A model generated the notes under the pieces. The model was given only the letters and a program-made list of their open reading frames with translations, did not search any database and was not told the origin of the DNA. A program made the translations under genes and the position numbers. DNA of 64,000 nt from JBCCGL01 sp039029275 (GTDB taxonomy: Bacteria > Pseudomonadota > Gammaproteobacteria > JBCCGL01): positions 310,001 to 374,000 of the forward strand of contig JBCCGL010000002.1 of the NCBI GenBank assembly GCA_039029275.1, in the 5' to 3' direction. Within the stretch, counting starts at the first letter, position 1; each line of letters starts with the position of its first letter. This document shows, in pieces, positions 36,670-45,957 of this stretch.

Positions 36670-38070
36670 TTACAAAAGAACGCGGCGGATGTCCGCGATT
36701 GTCTGGCAATAACTCGCCATAAAACGCGCCGCGTCGGCACCATCAATGATGCGGTGATCGTATGAGATATCAAGCGGGCACATGAGGCGCGGGATAAATT
36801 CACTGCCGTTCCAGACAGGCTGCATCTTCGCGCGTGAAATACCGAGGATAGCGGCCTCCGGTGTATTAACAATCGGCGTAAAAGCCGTGCCACCAATTCC
36901 ACCGAGCGACGAGATTGTCATACACGCGCCCTGCATTTCGTCGGGTTTGAGTTTCTTTTCACGTGCGCGAACGCTGACATCCATCAACTCTTGCGAAAGT
37001 TCGTAAATCGACTTTTTGTCGACATCCCTGAAAACCGGAACCACGAGCCCGTTCGGTGTATCCACAGCAATACCGATATGGCAGTACTGTTTGTAGATCA
37101 AGGCATCACCTTCTACAGAAAGCGAGCTGTTGAATTTGGGAAATTCGCCTAGCATGTGCGCCAGAGCTTTCATGTGAAACACCAACCCGGTAACTCGGAT
37201 GCCTTTTTTCTCGGCCTCGGATTTGAGTGATTTACGGAACGCTTCGAGATCGGTGATATCCGCTTCATCGTGGTGAGTAACGTGGGGTACGTTCAACCAT
37301 GCCCGGTGCAGATTACTCGCAGACAGTTTGTTAATTCTGCCAAGATCGATACGTTCGAATGGACCAAACTTGCTGAAGTCAATTTCAGGCACGGGTGGAA
37401 TGCCGCTGCCGGCGGCGGGTACTCCTTGCGTGCTGCCTCCGTAAGACGTGCCACTGCTGCTGAGTGCTGCTTTGATAAATTCCTGAACATCGCTTTTTAG
37501 AATTCGATTTTTTTGTCCGGTTCCGGACACGAGCGCGAGGTCTGCGCCGAGTTCGCGTGCGAAGCGTCGCACAGCGGGACTCGCGTATGGTTTACGTACT
37601 GAATCATCGGAAAGATGCTGTGTTGGGGAAATCGCCTGAGGAACGGGTGGCGGGCCGCTTTTCGGCGGGGACGTAATTTCAGGCGCAGGGCTCGGCGGTG
37701 CAGTCTCTGGCTGCGTTTCCGCGCTGCTTGCCGGTTGCGCCGGAGCTGATGCCGTCGTCGGTACCGATTCCTGAGGTTTCTCCGATTCTGTTTGTTCGGG
37801 TGCGATGTCCGCAGTGGTGGTTTCGCTTTCTTGCGTCGCCAGTTTAAGCAAGGGCGATCCTTTCGATACGCGATCACCGACTTTCACCAGTAGTTCGGTA
37901 ACCGTACCGCCGGTTGTGGCCGGTACCTCCATTGTGGCCTTGTCGGTTTCCAGCGTCACGAGGGAATCTTCGACTGCAACCGTGTCGCCCACCGCGACCA
38001 ACACCTCGATGATTTCCACATCATCGAAATCACCGATATCGGGAACAAGAAGCTCTGTCGTATCGCTCAC
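36670..38070 (-). CDS. aceF: Pyruvate dehydrogenase E2, dihydrolipoamide acetyltransferase
   Basis: This is a 466-residue E2 with a single lipoyl domain (Lys44 in ETDKATM), a long Pro/Ala/Thr linker, a peripheral-subunit-binding domain (ASPAVRRFARELG, about residues 165-200) and a catalytic domain ending in SYDHRIIDGADAARF, which carries the active-site His and Asp. GTG start at 38070 with GGAGG upstream. The lipoyl domain is very close to that of the downstream E3, suggesting duplication. It forms the core of the complex. Confidence 0.95.
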   Translation of the reverse strand: MSDTTELLVPDIGDFDDVEIIEVLVAVGDTVAVEDSLVTLETDKATMEVPATTGGTVTELLVKVGDRVSKGSPLLKLATQESETTTADIAPEQTESEKPQESVPTTASAPAQPASSAETQPETAPPSPAPEITSPPKSGPPPVPQAISPTQHLSDDSVRKPYASPAVRRFARELGADLALVSGTGQKNRILKSDVQEFIKAALSSSGTSYGGSTQGVPAAGSGIPPVPEIDFSKFGPFERIDLGRINKLSASNLHRAWLNVPHVTHHDEADITDLEAFRKSLKSEAEKKGIRVTGLVFHMKALAHMLGEFPKFNSSLSVEGDALIYKQYCHIGIAVDTPNGLVVPVFRDVDKKSIYELSQELMDVSVRAREKKLKPDEMQGACMTISSLGGIGGTAFTPIVNTPEAAILGISRAKMQPVWNGSEFIPRLMCPLDISYDHRIIDGADAARFMASYCQTIADIRRVLL

Positions 38071-38082
38071 GTCAGCCTCCCG

Positions 38083-40740
38083 TTACACTTTCGTCGGGTT
38101 CGACTTTTCAGGGTCGATCCCGTATTTATCGATCGCTTGCTGGATCACTGACGTGTCGATTTTTCCTTCCTCTGCCAGTGCCTTGAGCGATTTGATCACG
38201 ATATGCTTGGCGTCTACCTCAAAGAAATCGCGCAAGCTGTTACGCGTATCGGATCGTCCGTATCCGTCTGTTCCCAGCACGTGGAACGCACCCGGCACGA
38301 ATTGACGGATTTGATCCGGATAGCTTCGCATATAGTCGGTTGTCGCGATAAACGGGCCAACAGCGTCCTGCAGCAACTGTTTGACATACGGAATCTTCGG
38401 TTCGGCTTCCGGATGCAGTGTATTCCAGCGTTCACACTCCAGGCCCTCGCGACGCAAGCCGTTGATGCCAGGAGCGCTCCAGATATCTGCTGCAACGTCC
38501 CAATCCTCTTGAAGCATTTCTCCCGCCTTGATCACTTCGCGCAGGATGGTGCCGGATCCGATTAGCTGAACCCGTTTTTCGCTGTTGGCTTCACTCTTTG
38601 AGAAAGCGTACATGCCTTTTACGATGCCTTCCTCGGCGCCCTCGGGGATGCCGGGATGACTGTAATTTTCGTTCATGGTGGTGATGTAGAAAAAGACATT
38701 GTCCTGATCTTGCACCATTCGTTTCATGCCGTGGTGAATGATGACGACGAGTTCGTAGGCAAAACAAGGATCGTAAGCAACGCAGTTGGGGATTGTCGCC
38801 GCCTGCAAAAGGCTGTGACCGTCCTGGTGTTGTAATCCCTCACCTGCGAGCGTCGTGCGCCCGGCTGTGGCGCCAATCAGGAAACCCCGTGCCTGCATAT
38901 CACCGGCCGCCCAGGCCAAATCTCCGATGCGCTGAAATCCGAACATAGAGTAGTAGATGTAGAACGGGAGCATGTTGATCCCATGCGTGCTGTACGCACT
39001 CGCCGCCGCGATCCAGGATGACATCGCGCCGGCTTCGTTGATGCCTTCTTCAAGAATCTGACCGGATTTGTCCTCTTTGTAAAACATGATCTGGTCTTTG
39101 TCCTGCGGCTCGTATAACTGCCCCTGCGACGAGTAAATGCCGAGTTGGCGGAACATGCCTTCCATGCCAAAGGTTCGCGCCTCGTCGGGCACGATCGGCA
39201 CAATGTTTTTTCCGATCTCCTTGTCGCGACACAGCAGCGTCAGGATTCGAACAAAGCTCATCGTGGTTGAACTTTCTTTATCCCCGCTGGATTCCAGCAG
39301 GGTTTGAAATGCAGACAGCGATGGTACTTTTAAGGGCGCCGCAAAATTTTTGCGTGCAGGCAGGTGCCCCCCAAGTGCCGCACGTCGCTCGTTCATGTAT
39401 TTGATTTCGGGGCTGTCGTCCGGAAGCTTGACGTACTCGGCGTTTTCTATCTGTTCGTCGCTGACCGGAATATGAAAACGGTCACGCATCGCGGTGAGTG
39501 AGTGAACGTCCATTTTCTTTTGAGAATGGGTTTTGTTCTGGCCTTCGCCGGCTTCTCCCATTCCGTATCCCTTGACCGTCTTGGCGAGAATCACGGTGGG
39601 CTGACCGGTGTGATTTACCGCCTCGTGATAAGCCGCATACACCTTGTGCGGGTCGTGACCGCCACGGTTAAGCCGCCAGATATCGAAATCGGAAAGGGTT
39701 GCGACCATTTCTTTGGTTTTGGCGTATTTGCCGAAGAAGTGCTCGCGGGTGTATGCGCCGCCGTTTGCCTTGCAGTTCTGGTATTCGCCGTCGACGGTCT
39801 CGTTCATCAGTTTTTCAAGCATGCCGTCCTTGTCGCGCGCGAGCAGTGGATCCCAATAAGATCCCCACACAACCTTTATCACATTCCAGCCCGCGCCTCG
39901 AAACACGCCTTCGAGTTCCTGAATGATCTTGCCGTTACCGCGAACGGGGCCGTCCAGACGCTGAAGGTTGCAGTTAACGACAAAAACGAGATTGTCGAGA
40001 TTTTCGCGACCGGCGAGCGAAATCGCGCCGAGCGATTCGGGTTCGTCCGTTTCACCATCCCCCAGAAATGCCCAGACTTTGCGATTTTCAGTGTTGGCCA
40101 TTTTGCGATCGTGCAGGTACTTCATAAATCGCGCCTGGTAGATCGCCATGATCGGTCCGAGACCCATCGATACCGTTGGAAACTGCCAAAAGTCCGGCAT
40201 CAACCAGGGGTGGGGATAAGACGAGAGACCATTGCCGTCTGCTTCTTGTCGAAAGTTATCCAGTTGTTCTTCGTTAAGACGACCTTCCAAAAACGCGCGC
40301 GCATAGATGCCGGGTGCCGAGTGACCTTGCAAAAACACGAGATCGCCACCGTGGTTGGTCGTTGGTGCGTGAAAAAAGTGATTGAAGCCGACGTCATAGA
40401 GCGTCGCCGATGAGGCAAAGCTGGCGATGTGTCCGCCGAGTTCCGAACTGATTTTGTTTGCGCGCAAAACCATCGCTGCCGCGTTCCAGCGGATAAGTGA
40501 GCGAATTCGGTGCTCAATCTCGTGATCGCCAGGGCTGCGTGCCTCCCGGTGCGGGGGTATCGTATTGATGTAAGACGTGTCCGCCCTGTAGGGAAGATTT
40601 GCACCTGACCGTCGTGACTTGGTAACGAGCTTTTCCACGAGGTAGTGGGCCCGTTCTACACCCTCGTTTTCAATAACAGCTTCGAGCGCTTCAAGCCATT
40701 CTTGAGTTTCTAAGGGATCAATATCATTAGGATCGGCCAT
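38083..40740 (-). CDS. aceE: Pyruvate dehydrogenase E1, homodimeric
   Basis: This is an 885-residue homodimeric E1 that decarboxylates pyruvate with thiamine diphosphate. The cofactor motif GDGETDEPE...NCNLQ is at about residues 228-258, and HEYGY-like GLQHQDGHS and QDQDNVFFYIT regions fit the family. Length is normal for gammaproteobacterial AceE. First gene of the operon; aceF starts 12 bases later. Confidence 0.96.
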   Translation of the reverse strand: MADPNDIDPLETQEWLEALEAVIENEGVERAHYLVEKLVTKSRRSGANLPYRADTSYINTIPPHREARSPGDHEIEHRIRSLIRWNAAAMVLRANKISSELGGHIASFASSATLYDVGFNHFFHAPTTNHGGDLVFLQGHSAPGIYARAFLEGRLNEEQLDNFRQEADGNGLSSYPHPWLMPDFWQFPTVSMGLGPIMAIYQARFMKYLHDRKMANTENRKVWAFLGDGETDEPESLGAISLAGRENLDNLVFVVNCNLQRLDGPVRGNGKIIQELEGVFRGAGWNVIKVVWGSYWDPLLARDKDGMLEKLMNETVDGEYQNCKANGGAYTREHFFGKYAKTKEMVATLSDFDIWRLNRGGHDPHKVYAAYHEAVNHTGQPTVILAKTVKGYGMGEAGEGQNKTHSQKKMDVHSLTAMRDRFHIPVSDEQIENAEYVKLPDDSPEIKYMNERRAALGGHLPARKNFAAPLKVPSLSAFQTLLESSGDKESSTTMSFVRILTLLCRDKEIGKNIVPIVPDEARTFGMEGMFRQLGIYSSQGQLYEPQDKDQIMFYKEDKSGQILEEGINEAGAMSSWIAAASAYSTHGINMLPFYIYYSMFGFQRIGDLAWAAGDMQARGFLIGATAGRTTLAGEGLQHQDGHSLLQAATIPNCVAYDPCFAYELVVIIHHGMKRMVQDQDNVFFYITTMNENYSHPGIPEGAEEGIVKGMYAFSKSEANSEKRVQLIGSGTILREVIKAGEMLQEDWDVAADIWSAPGINGLRREGLECERWNTLHPEAEPKIPYVKQLLQDAVGPFIATTDYMRSYPDQIRQFVPGAFHVLGTDGYGRSDTRNSLRDFFEVDAKHIVIKSLKALAEEGKIDTSVIQQAIDKYGIDPEKSNPTKV

Positions 40741-41077
40741 CTTATGGACTTAGCTCCGTATGCGGTTTGCTGATTGTTTCAGGCGTCGGTTCGGCGGTGT
40801 GCGAGCTTGTGGCAAATACTCCGCCAGAATTGCGCGCGACTATAACAAAAATTTATGCCGCGAATAAATCCGTAAATTCACTGAGTTGCGCTTAAATTCG
40901 AAACCGGCGCTAATAAAACTTCTCTAAATATAAAGGATTTATAGCAAATTATGGATTCTTTGCGGGTAGCACGCACTTGCTGCGCAATGCCGCGATCCTT
41001 CTCGATTGAGGCTGCTGTAAGATCAGGCGATGTTTTTCGGGGTATATTTTTGGATTGCCGGATGAAATTGTATTCCC
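40741..41077. other. Intergenic region upstream of aceE
   Basis: These 337 bases separate divergent aceE and an arginine-deiminase-like gene. No gene is convincing. On the minus strand TATAGT (complement of 40839-40844) could be a -10 box for aceE, but the -35 match is poor. No obvious PdhR-type operator was seen. Confidence 0.35.
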
Positions 41078-42055
41078 ATGAGTGACGAAAAAAATTCGCT
41101 GGACTATTCATTTAGCTCAGCCGCGTACGGAGGTGACGCCTGGCAAGGCCGGCAACTCGCCCACGCGGGTGAGCTGGGAAGCTTGTGGATGGAGTGCGGG
41201 CTTGACTCTGAATGGCGAAAACTCAAGACCGTTCTTTTGCATCAGCCCGGTGAGGAGCTTGCGGTGCAGGTGGCGGAGAGTGATTCGAGTCTTCTTTTGG
41301 CACCCGTCGATCCGGCCAAAGCGGCCGAAGAACATGCAGGGCTGACCGAGCAATATCGCTCGCTGGGCGTCGATGTCTTTGAGGTCGAGCCCAAAGGTTC
41401 ACCCACACCCAATCAGATGTTCTGTGCCGATCTTTTTGCAATGACACCGCAAGGCGCAATATTGGCACGACCGGCCTCGTCGGTACGCGCAGGCGAGGAA
41501 GTTCACGTCGCACGTCGATTGGCGGACATGGGCATTCCGATTCTCAGAACGCTGACGGGAACCGCCGTATTTGAAGGTGCAGATCTGATGTGGCTGGACG
41601 AGTGCACCGCAATGATCGGGCGTGGGCATCGGACCAATCAGACAGCAATTGAACAAATCAGCGCGACCCTGCACGAAATCGGCTGCGACGTGATCAGCGT
41701 CGATCTACCGTTTGGAACCATGCATTTTATGGGAATGCTTCGCATCCCGAGCAAGGACCTGGCTATCTGCTGGCCTCGCAGAACGCCGCACGCAACCGTT
41801 ATGGAACTCCAAAAGCGAGGCTTTCGTGTTGAATTTCTACCCGGCCAGGAAGGAAGTGAACCGTATCGCGCGATGAATTTTGTCACGCTGGATTCGGGAA
41901 AGATTTTAATGGTTGAAGGTTTAGAGAGCGCAAAGCGATTTTTCGAATCGCTGGATCTTGAGTGTCACACCAGCCCGACCGATGAACTGTCTAAGGCCGC
42001 CGGAAATATCGGTTGCCTCACTGGTGTAGTGTCGCGAGAGCTGGCCGGAAAATAG
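41078..42055 (+). CDS. Arginine deiminase/dimethylarginine hydrolase-like protein (amidinotransferase fold)
   Basis: This 325-residue protein belongs to the guanidino-group-modifying superfamily. Seen: FEGADLMWLDE (substrate-binding acidic strand), IGRGHRTNQ, the catalytic His in GTMHFMGML (His216) and the catalytic Cys in GNIGCLTG (Cys313). Such enzymes hydrolyse arginine, methylarginine or agmatine, or transfer an amidino group. The HC motif of classical arginine deiminases is GC here, and the length is shorter, so a dimethylargininase-like or unknown guanidine hydrolase is more likely. No arginine-pathway neighbours. Cytoplasmic. Confidence 0.75.
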   Translation: MSDEKNSLDYSFSSAAYGGDAWQGRQLAHAGELGSLWMECGLDSEWRKLKTVLLHQPGEELAVQVAESDSSLLLAPVDPAKAAEEHAGLTEQYRSLGVDVFEVEPKGSPTPNQMFCADLFAMTPQGAILARPASSVRAGEEVHVARRLADMGIPILRTLTGTAVFEGADLMWLDECTAMIGRGHRTNQTAIEQISATLHEIGCDVISVDLPFGTMHFMGMLRIPSKDLAICWPRRTPHATVMELQKRGFRVEFLPGQEGSEPYRAMNFVTLDSGKILMVEGLESAKRFFESLDLECHTSPTDELSKAAGNIGCLTGVVSRELAGK

Positions 42056-42061
42056 AAACCG

Positions 42062-43369
42062 TCAAACCAAAGCAACGTCACCCAGCGCTTTGGCGACAAC
42101 GTTAGTGCCGTCCGGATTTATCGATTCAAGCGACGCTCTGACGATCTGATTGGATGGTTTGGATTTGTCATCGACTTCCACGCTCACGCGCAGGTAATTG
42201 GGTGTGTAGCCCGAGTATCGGGTTGTGCCGTCGACCGCGTGCTCGCCGTCGCCTTCCAGCAAAATGTCCATGTCCTGACCGAGATGACGCTTAAATGTGT
42301 CGAGTTTCATTTGCTCGGCTAAAGCGTGCAACTGCTGGCTGCGTTGCTTTTTGATTTCTTTGTGCACGGTATTCGGCAGGCGCGCGGCTTTCGTGCCGGC
42401 GCGGGGTGAGTAGCTGAATATGTGGCAATGTCCAAACCCGACTGAGCGCACGTAGTCCAGCGACTGCGCCCATTCCTCATCGGTTTCGCCAGGAAATCCC
42501 ACAATGATGTCTGTGGTGATATTGATGTTTGGCACTTCTGCTCGGACGGATTCAACAAGCCCGCGAAAATCGTCCGTTTTGCAGCGCCGAGACATCCGCC
42601 GCAACACGCTGTCGCACCCACTTTGCAGCGGCAGGTGCAGGTGCGGCATCAGGCGCTGATCAGCAAAAAGGGCGAAAAAATTTTTCGGTAAATCCCAGGG
42701 TTCCAGTGAGCCGAAGCGAATGCGCGGAATATCGGTATCGTCGAGAACTGCGCGAATCAGATCGTACAGATGGCAGTCGAGATCGCTGCCGTAACCCCCG
42801 AGATGCACGCCGGTGAGCACGACTTCCTGCACGCCGGAATCTGCCAGCGCTTGCACCTGCGCGACGATTTCAGCGATCGGCCGGCTGCGTTCATCGCCGC
42901 GTGCCAGGGTAACGATGCAGTAGGTGCATCGATAGCGACAGCCGTCCTGTACTTTTATAAACGCGCGTTGACGTCCGCGCGCGAACAGTGATGTTTCCGA
43001 GGGCAGGGTGGCCGCTTCAGGCATGCTGGTGAGCGCAAGCTCGCGCGAAACGATCTCGGCGAGTTGATCCTTGTCCTTATTGTTTACGACGAGATCGACG
43101 CCCAGTTCGGCAGCCTCTTCGGGATGCAGCGACGCATAACAGCCGGTGGCGACAATTTTTGCGGTCGGGGTTTCGCGTTGCAAGCGGCGAATCGCCTGAC
43201 GCGAACTGCGCACTGCCTGCTGCGTGACCGCGCAGCTATTAAACACGATGACCTGCGCGTCACCGCTCATGCGTGTGATCTGGTGATTAACCGCACTAAA
43301 TTTGTCGGCCCAGCCTTCGGCCTCGGCCTCGTTTAGTCGGCAGCCCATGGATTTAATGTGGATGCGCAT
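42062..43369 (-). CDS. mtaB: tRNA t6A37 methylthiotransferase MtaB
   Basis: This 435-residue radical SAM methylthiotransferase has an N-terminal UPF0004 domain with three cluster cysteines (SMGCRLNEAE, FNSCAVT, ATGCYAS) and the radical SAM motif CRYRCTYC near residues 143-150; a TRAM-like C-terminal domain follows. It converts t6A at position 37 of some tRNAs to ms2t6A. NEAEAEGW instead of the MiaB pattern separates it from MiaB. Convergent with the preceding hydrolase. Confidence 0.9.
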   Translation of the reverse strand: MRIHIKSMGCRLNEAEAEGWADKFSAVNHQITRMSGDAQVIVFNSCAVTQQAVRSSRQAIRRLQRETPTAKIVATGCYASLHPEEAAELGVDLVVNNKDKDQLAEIVSRELALTSMPEAATLPSETSLFARGRQRAFIKVQDGCRYRCTYCIVTLARGDERSRPIAEIVAQVQALADSGVQEVVLTGVHLGGYGSDLDCHLYDLIRAVLDDTDIPRIRFGSLEPWDLPKNFFALFADQRLMPHLHLPLQSGCDSVLRRMSRRCKTDDFRGLVESVRAEVPNINITTDIIVGFPGETDEEWAQSLDYVRSVGFGHCHIFSYSPRAGTKAARLPNTVHKEIKKQRSQQLHALAEQMKLDTFKRHLGQDMDILLEGDGEHAVDGTTRYSGYTPNYLRVSVEVDDKSKPSNQIVRASLESINPDGTNVVAKALGDVALV

Positions 43370-43494
43370 AATCTAACGTCGCACGAAATCGCCCGATTAT
43401 ACTCGCAACATTACAACTCGTAGTGAATGATTAGTCGTTGTAAATCTTGTTGGGTACACTTGTTGCTGTTGATATGCGTTTATTGTGGAAGACA

Positions 43495-45009
43495 ATGCCG
43501 ATTAAATCCCCCATGCTGTTAAAACTCTCAGGCATTGCGTTCGCATCGTGCCTATCGCTTACTGCGTCCGCGCACAGCGGAATGTTTCCCGACACTTTCC
43601 GTTTCGATAACAGTAACGAAGGCCGTTCGGTTTCGATCAAGGACCGATTCCAGCAACGCGCCGCGCGAGGAAGCTCCACCGCGCAGAACTGTGTCGACGG
43701 CCTCGCGGGCGATTATCCTTGTCGCAATATTGATTTGCTATCGCTTCTGGCGCCATCGGAAATGGGCGGAGGCGACAGTCTGCTGAACGATATATGGGGT
43801 TGGGAAGACCTTGTAAACGGCCGCGAGTACGCAATCGTAGGGCGCATTAACGGGACGTCTTTTGTCGACGTAACCGACCCGACCACCCCGATCTGGATTG
43901 GCTTTTTGCCCGCGCACGATGGCGGCGCCGATGCCTGGCGTGACGTCAAGGTTTATCAGGACCACGCATTTATCGTCGCCGATGGATTCGGCAACGCTAC
44001 GCACGGGCTGCAGGTGTTTGATTTGCGCACACTGGCGACAACAACGCCCGGTTCCACTCTGAGCGAGACAGCACACCTGGGCGGCTTCGGCCCGGCGCAC
44101 AATATTGCCATCAATGAGGACACCGGATTTGCCTACGTTGTTGGCGCTTATTCGGACAGCAATACGGGTCTCCCCGTTTGTGGCGGCGGACTGTATATGG
44201 TCGATATTTCCTCGCCACAATCGCCCGGTTTCAGCGGCTGCTTTTCTTCCGATGGTTACACCCACGATGTGCAGTGCGTTGTCTATGCGGGACCCGATTC
44301 GCGCTACACCGGCAATGAGATTTGCTTCGCGTACAACGAAGATACGCTCACAGTCGTTGACGTGAGCAACAAAAACAACCCCGTGCAGGTATCGCGTACA
44401 CCGTACCCGGGTGCGAACTACACCCATCAGGGTTGGTTACTTGACGACAATCAAAACTACCTCGTGTTGAATGACGAAACCGATGAAATAAACACGGGGG
44501 CCAACACAACTAGCCATGTTTTTGATATCAGTGTTCTCACGTCACCTGATCATATCGGCAGCTTTACCGCTGAGACTGCCGCGATCGACCACAATCTGTA
44601 CACAAAAGACAGTTATGTTTTTGAGTCCAATTATCGAGCCGGATTGAGAATTCTCTCGAGCGACAATATCGCCTCAGGCACTCTCGAAGAACGCGGGTAC
44701 TTTGACACGGTGCCCTGCTCGGATTCCGCACAATTCTCGGGTGCGTGGAGTAACTACCCGTATTTGGCAAGCGGCAATATCCTGATCAGTGACATCGAAT
44801 CGGGTCTGTTTGTTTTACGCGCAAATTCTGCCGCACTAGCGGCAAATGACAATGACGCGGAACCGGCAATTAGCCCCGTGTGTGATGGGGCGGGAGTCGG
44901 CGGCGGAAGCAGCGGTGGGGGCGGTGGCTCCAGCACGATCCACATCGGCGTTTTGATCCTGTTAGCCAGTCTGGGGATATTCTCGCTGTTTGTTCTACGT
45001 CGGCGCTGA
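43495..45009 (+). CDS. Choice-of-anchor B family secreted protein with GlyGly-CTERM-like tail
   Basis: This protein of about 504 residues has a signal peptide (MPIKSPMLLKLSGIAFAS...ASAHS). ATG 43495 is chosen for the GGAAG just upstream and the clean signal; ATGs at 43474 and 43447 are alternatives. The mature part has the family opening GDYPCRNIDLL and LVIVD-type beta-propeller strands (SFVDVTDPTTP, GLQVFDLR, YMVDISSPQSP, TVVDVSNKNNP). It ends in a Gly/Ser spacer, a hydrophobic helix and RRR, a GlyGly-CTERM-like sorting tail. The role of choice-of-anchor B proteins is unknown. It leads a set with a YtkA-like and a MauG-like gene, resembling the 25219-32472 locus. Confidence 0.85.
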   Translation: MPIKSPMLLKLSGIAFASCLSLTASAHSGMFPDTFRFDNSNEGRSVSIKDRFQQRAARGSSTAQNCVDGLAGDYPCRNIDLLSLLAPSEMGGGDSLLNDIWGWEDLVNGREYAIVGRINGTSFVDVTDPTTPIWIGFLPAHDGGADAWRDVKVYQDHAFIVADGFGNATHGLQVFDLRTLATTTPGSTLSETAHLGGFGPAHNIAINEDTGFAYVVGAYSDSNTGLPVCGGGLYMVDISSPQSPGFSGCFSSDGYTHDVQCVVYAGPDSRYTGNEICFAYNEDTLTVVDVSNKNNPVQVSRTPYPGANYTHQGWLLDDNQNYLVLNDETDEINTGANTTSHVFDISVLTSPDHIGSFTAETAAIDHNLYTKDSYVFESNYRAGLRILSSDNIASGTLEERGYFDTVPCSDSAQFSGAWSNYPYLASGNILISDIESGLFVLRANSAALAANDNDAEPAISPVCDGAGVGGGSSGGGGGSSTIHIGVLILLASLGIFSLFVLRRR

Positions 45010-45013
45010 GTCT

Positions 45014-45943
45014 GTGAACAATTTGTGCCGGCTGCTGACTGCGGGCATTTGCCTTGCGTGGATGACAGCGGCGACGGCGTCAGATTCCGGGCTCGAGCTA
45101 ATGCAGGACGGTTCACAGCTTTGGGAAAAGTCTGAGGCCGCTGAGAAAGATGCTCGCGACTCGCTCTTGCGCAGCAATCAACTGCGCAAGCGCATTTCGG
45201 AGTATCGAAAGGCTCGTAACAAGACGTCCAAAAAATCAACGCGCGCGTTGTTGGACTCGCAAATAAAAGACACGATTGCAGAAATCCGAAACCTGCAATC
45301 GCTTGGTTCGCAGGACCGAAAATCTGCACAAAATCTGCGCGCTGAAGCCAAGGCACTCTTGTCACAAGGTTTAGTGAGTATTTGGCAGGACTGGCTGTAC
45401 TTCACCGATGCGATGCATCTTGAGGGCAAAGCCGATGGCGCCTTGCACTTACAAGCTGCGAACAACACGGCAACGCGCTCTGACGATCCACAACTAAACG
45501 AGCAGACAACGCCACGCTCGACAGCTAAATCTTCGGATATGTCGATAGCTGTCGTCGAAGCTGCGATGCAACAGATGCCAGATGAGATTGATCTCGGCAA
45601 TGTCGCAATCTCGGCGAATGCAAATTTCATTGGCCATATTGAACGCGATCAGCCCGCTGAGAAAAACCATGTGCCGCTGAACAAAATTCATCAATGGCGA
45701 CTTGTACTTGCCGATTTTTCGGGTCGTGCAGTCGAGGCAGCGAATATCGAGTTTGTCGGTCATATGCCGGGGCACGTTCACGGAATGCCAACGCAACCGC
45801 GCGTGACCGAGGTTATCGCCCCTGGCGTCTATCGAATTTCCGGCGTGAAATTTCAAATGCGCGGTTGGTGGGTGATTGAATTGAACGTGGAGCAGGAATC
45901 AACCGGTTTAACCGACACGCTGCGCTTTAATATTTTGCTTTGA
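45014..45943 (+). CDS. Secreted coiled-coil protein with YtkA/FixH-like C-terminal domain
   Basis: This 309-residue protein starts at GTG 45014 with a signal peptide (NNLCRLLTAGICLAWMTAATAS). Residues 25-100 are charged and helical, with Lys/Arg/Glu runs, probably a coiled coil; the C-terminal 110 residues form a YtkA-like beta domain with MPGHVHGMPTQP, nearly the same as MPGHGHGFPVEP in the protein at 30859. There the same domain is fused to a MauG-like enzyme, here it is separate and the MauG-like gene follows. Four bases lie between it and the previous stop codon. Perhaps a docking subunit or metal/haem handling domain; function unknown. Confidence 0.7.
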   Translation: MNNLCRLLTAGICLAWMTAATASDSGLELMQDGSQLWEKSEAAEKDARDSLLRSNQLRKRISEYRKARNKTSKKSTRALLDSQIKDTIAEIRNLQSLGSQDRKSAQNLRAEAKALLSQGLVSIWQDWLYFTDAMHLEGKADGALHLQAANNTATRSDDPQLNEQTTPRSTAKSSDMSIAVVEAAMQQMPDEIDLGNVAISANANFIGHIERDQPAEKNHVPLNKIHQWRLVLADFSGRAVEAANIEFVGHMPGHVHGMPTQPRVTEVIAPGVYRISGVKFQMRGWWVIELNVEQESTGLTDTLRFNILL

Positions 45944-45957
45944 TCTTGCGATTACAG

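Noticed and set aside
39502..40413. A 303-codon open frame on the plus strand opposite aceE
   Set aside because: It lies wholly antisense to a highly conserved gene and its translation has no recognisable motif.
40878..41111. A small gene in the aceE upstream region
   Set aside because: The 77-codon frame overlaps the start of the deiminase-like gene and shows no motif or ribosome site.
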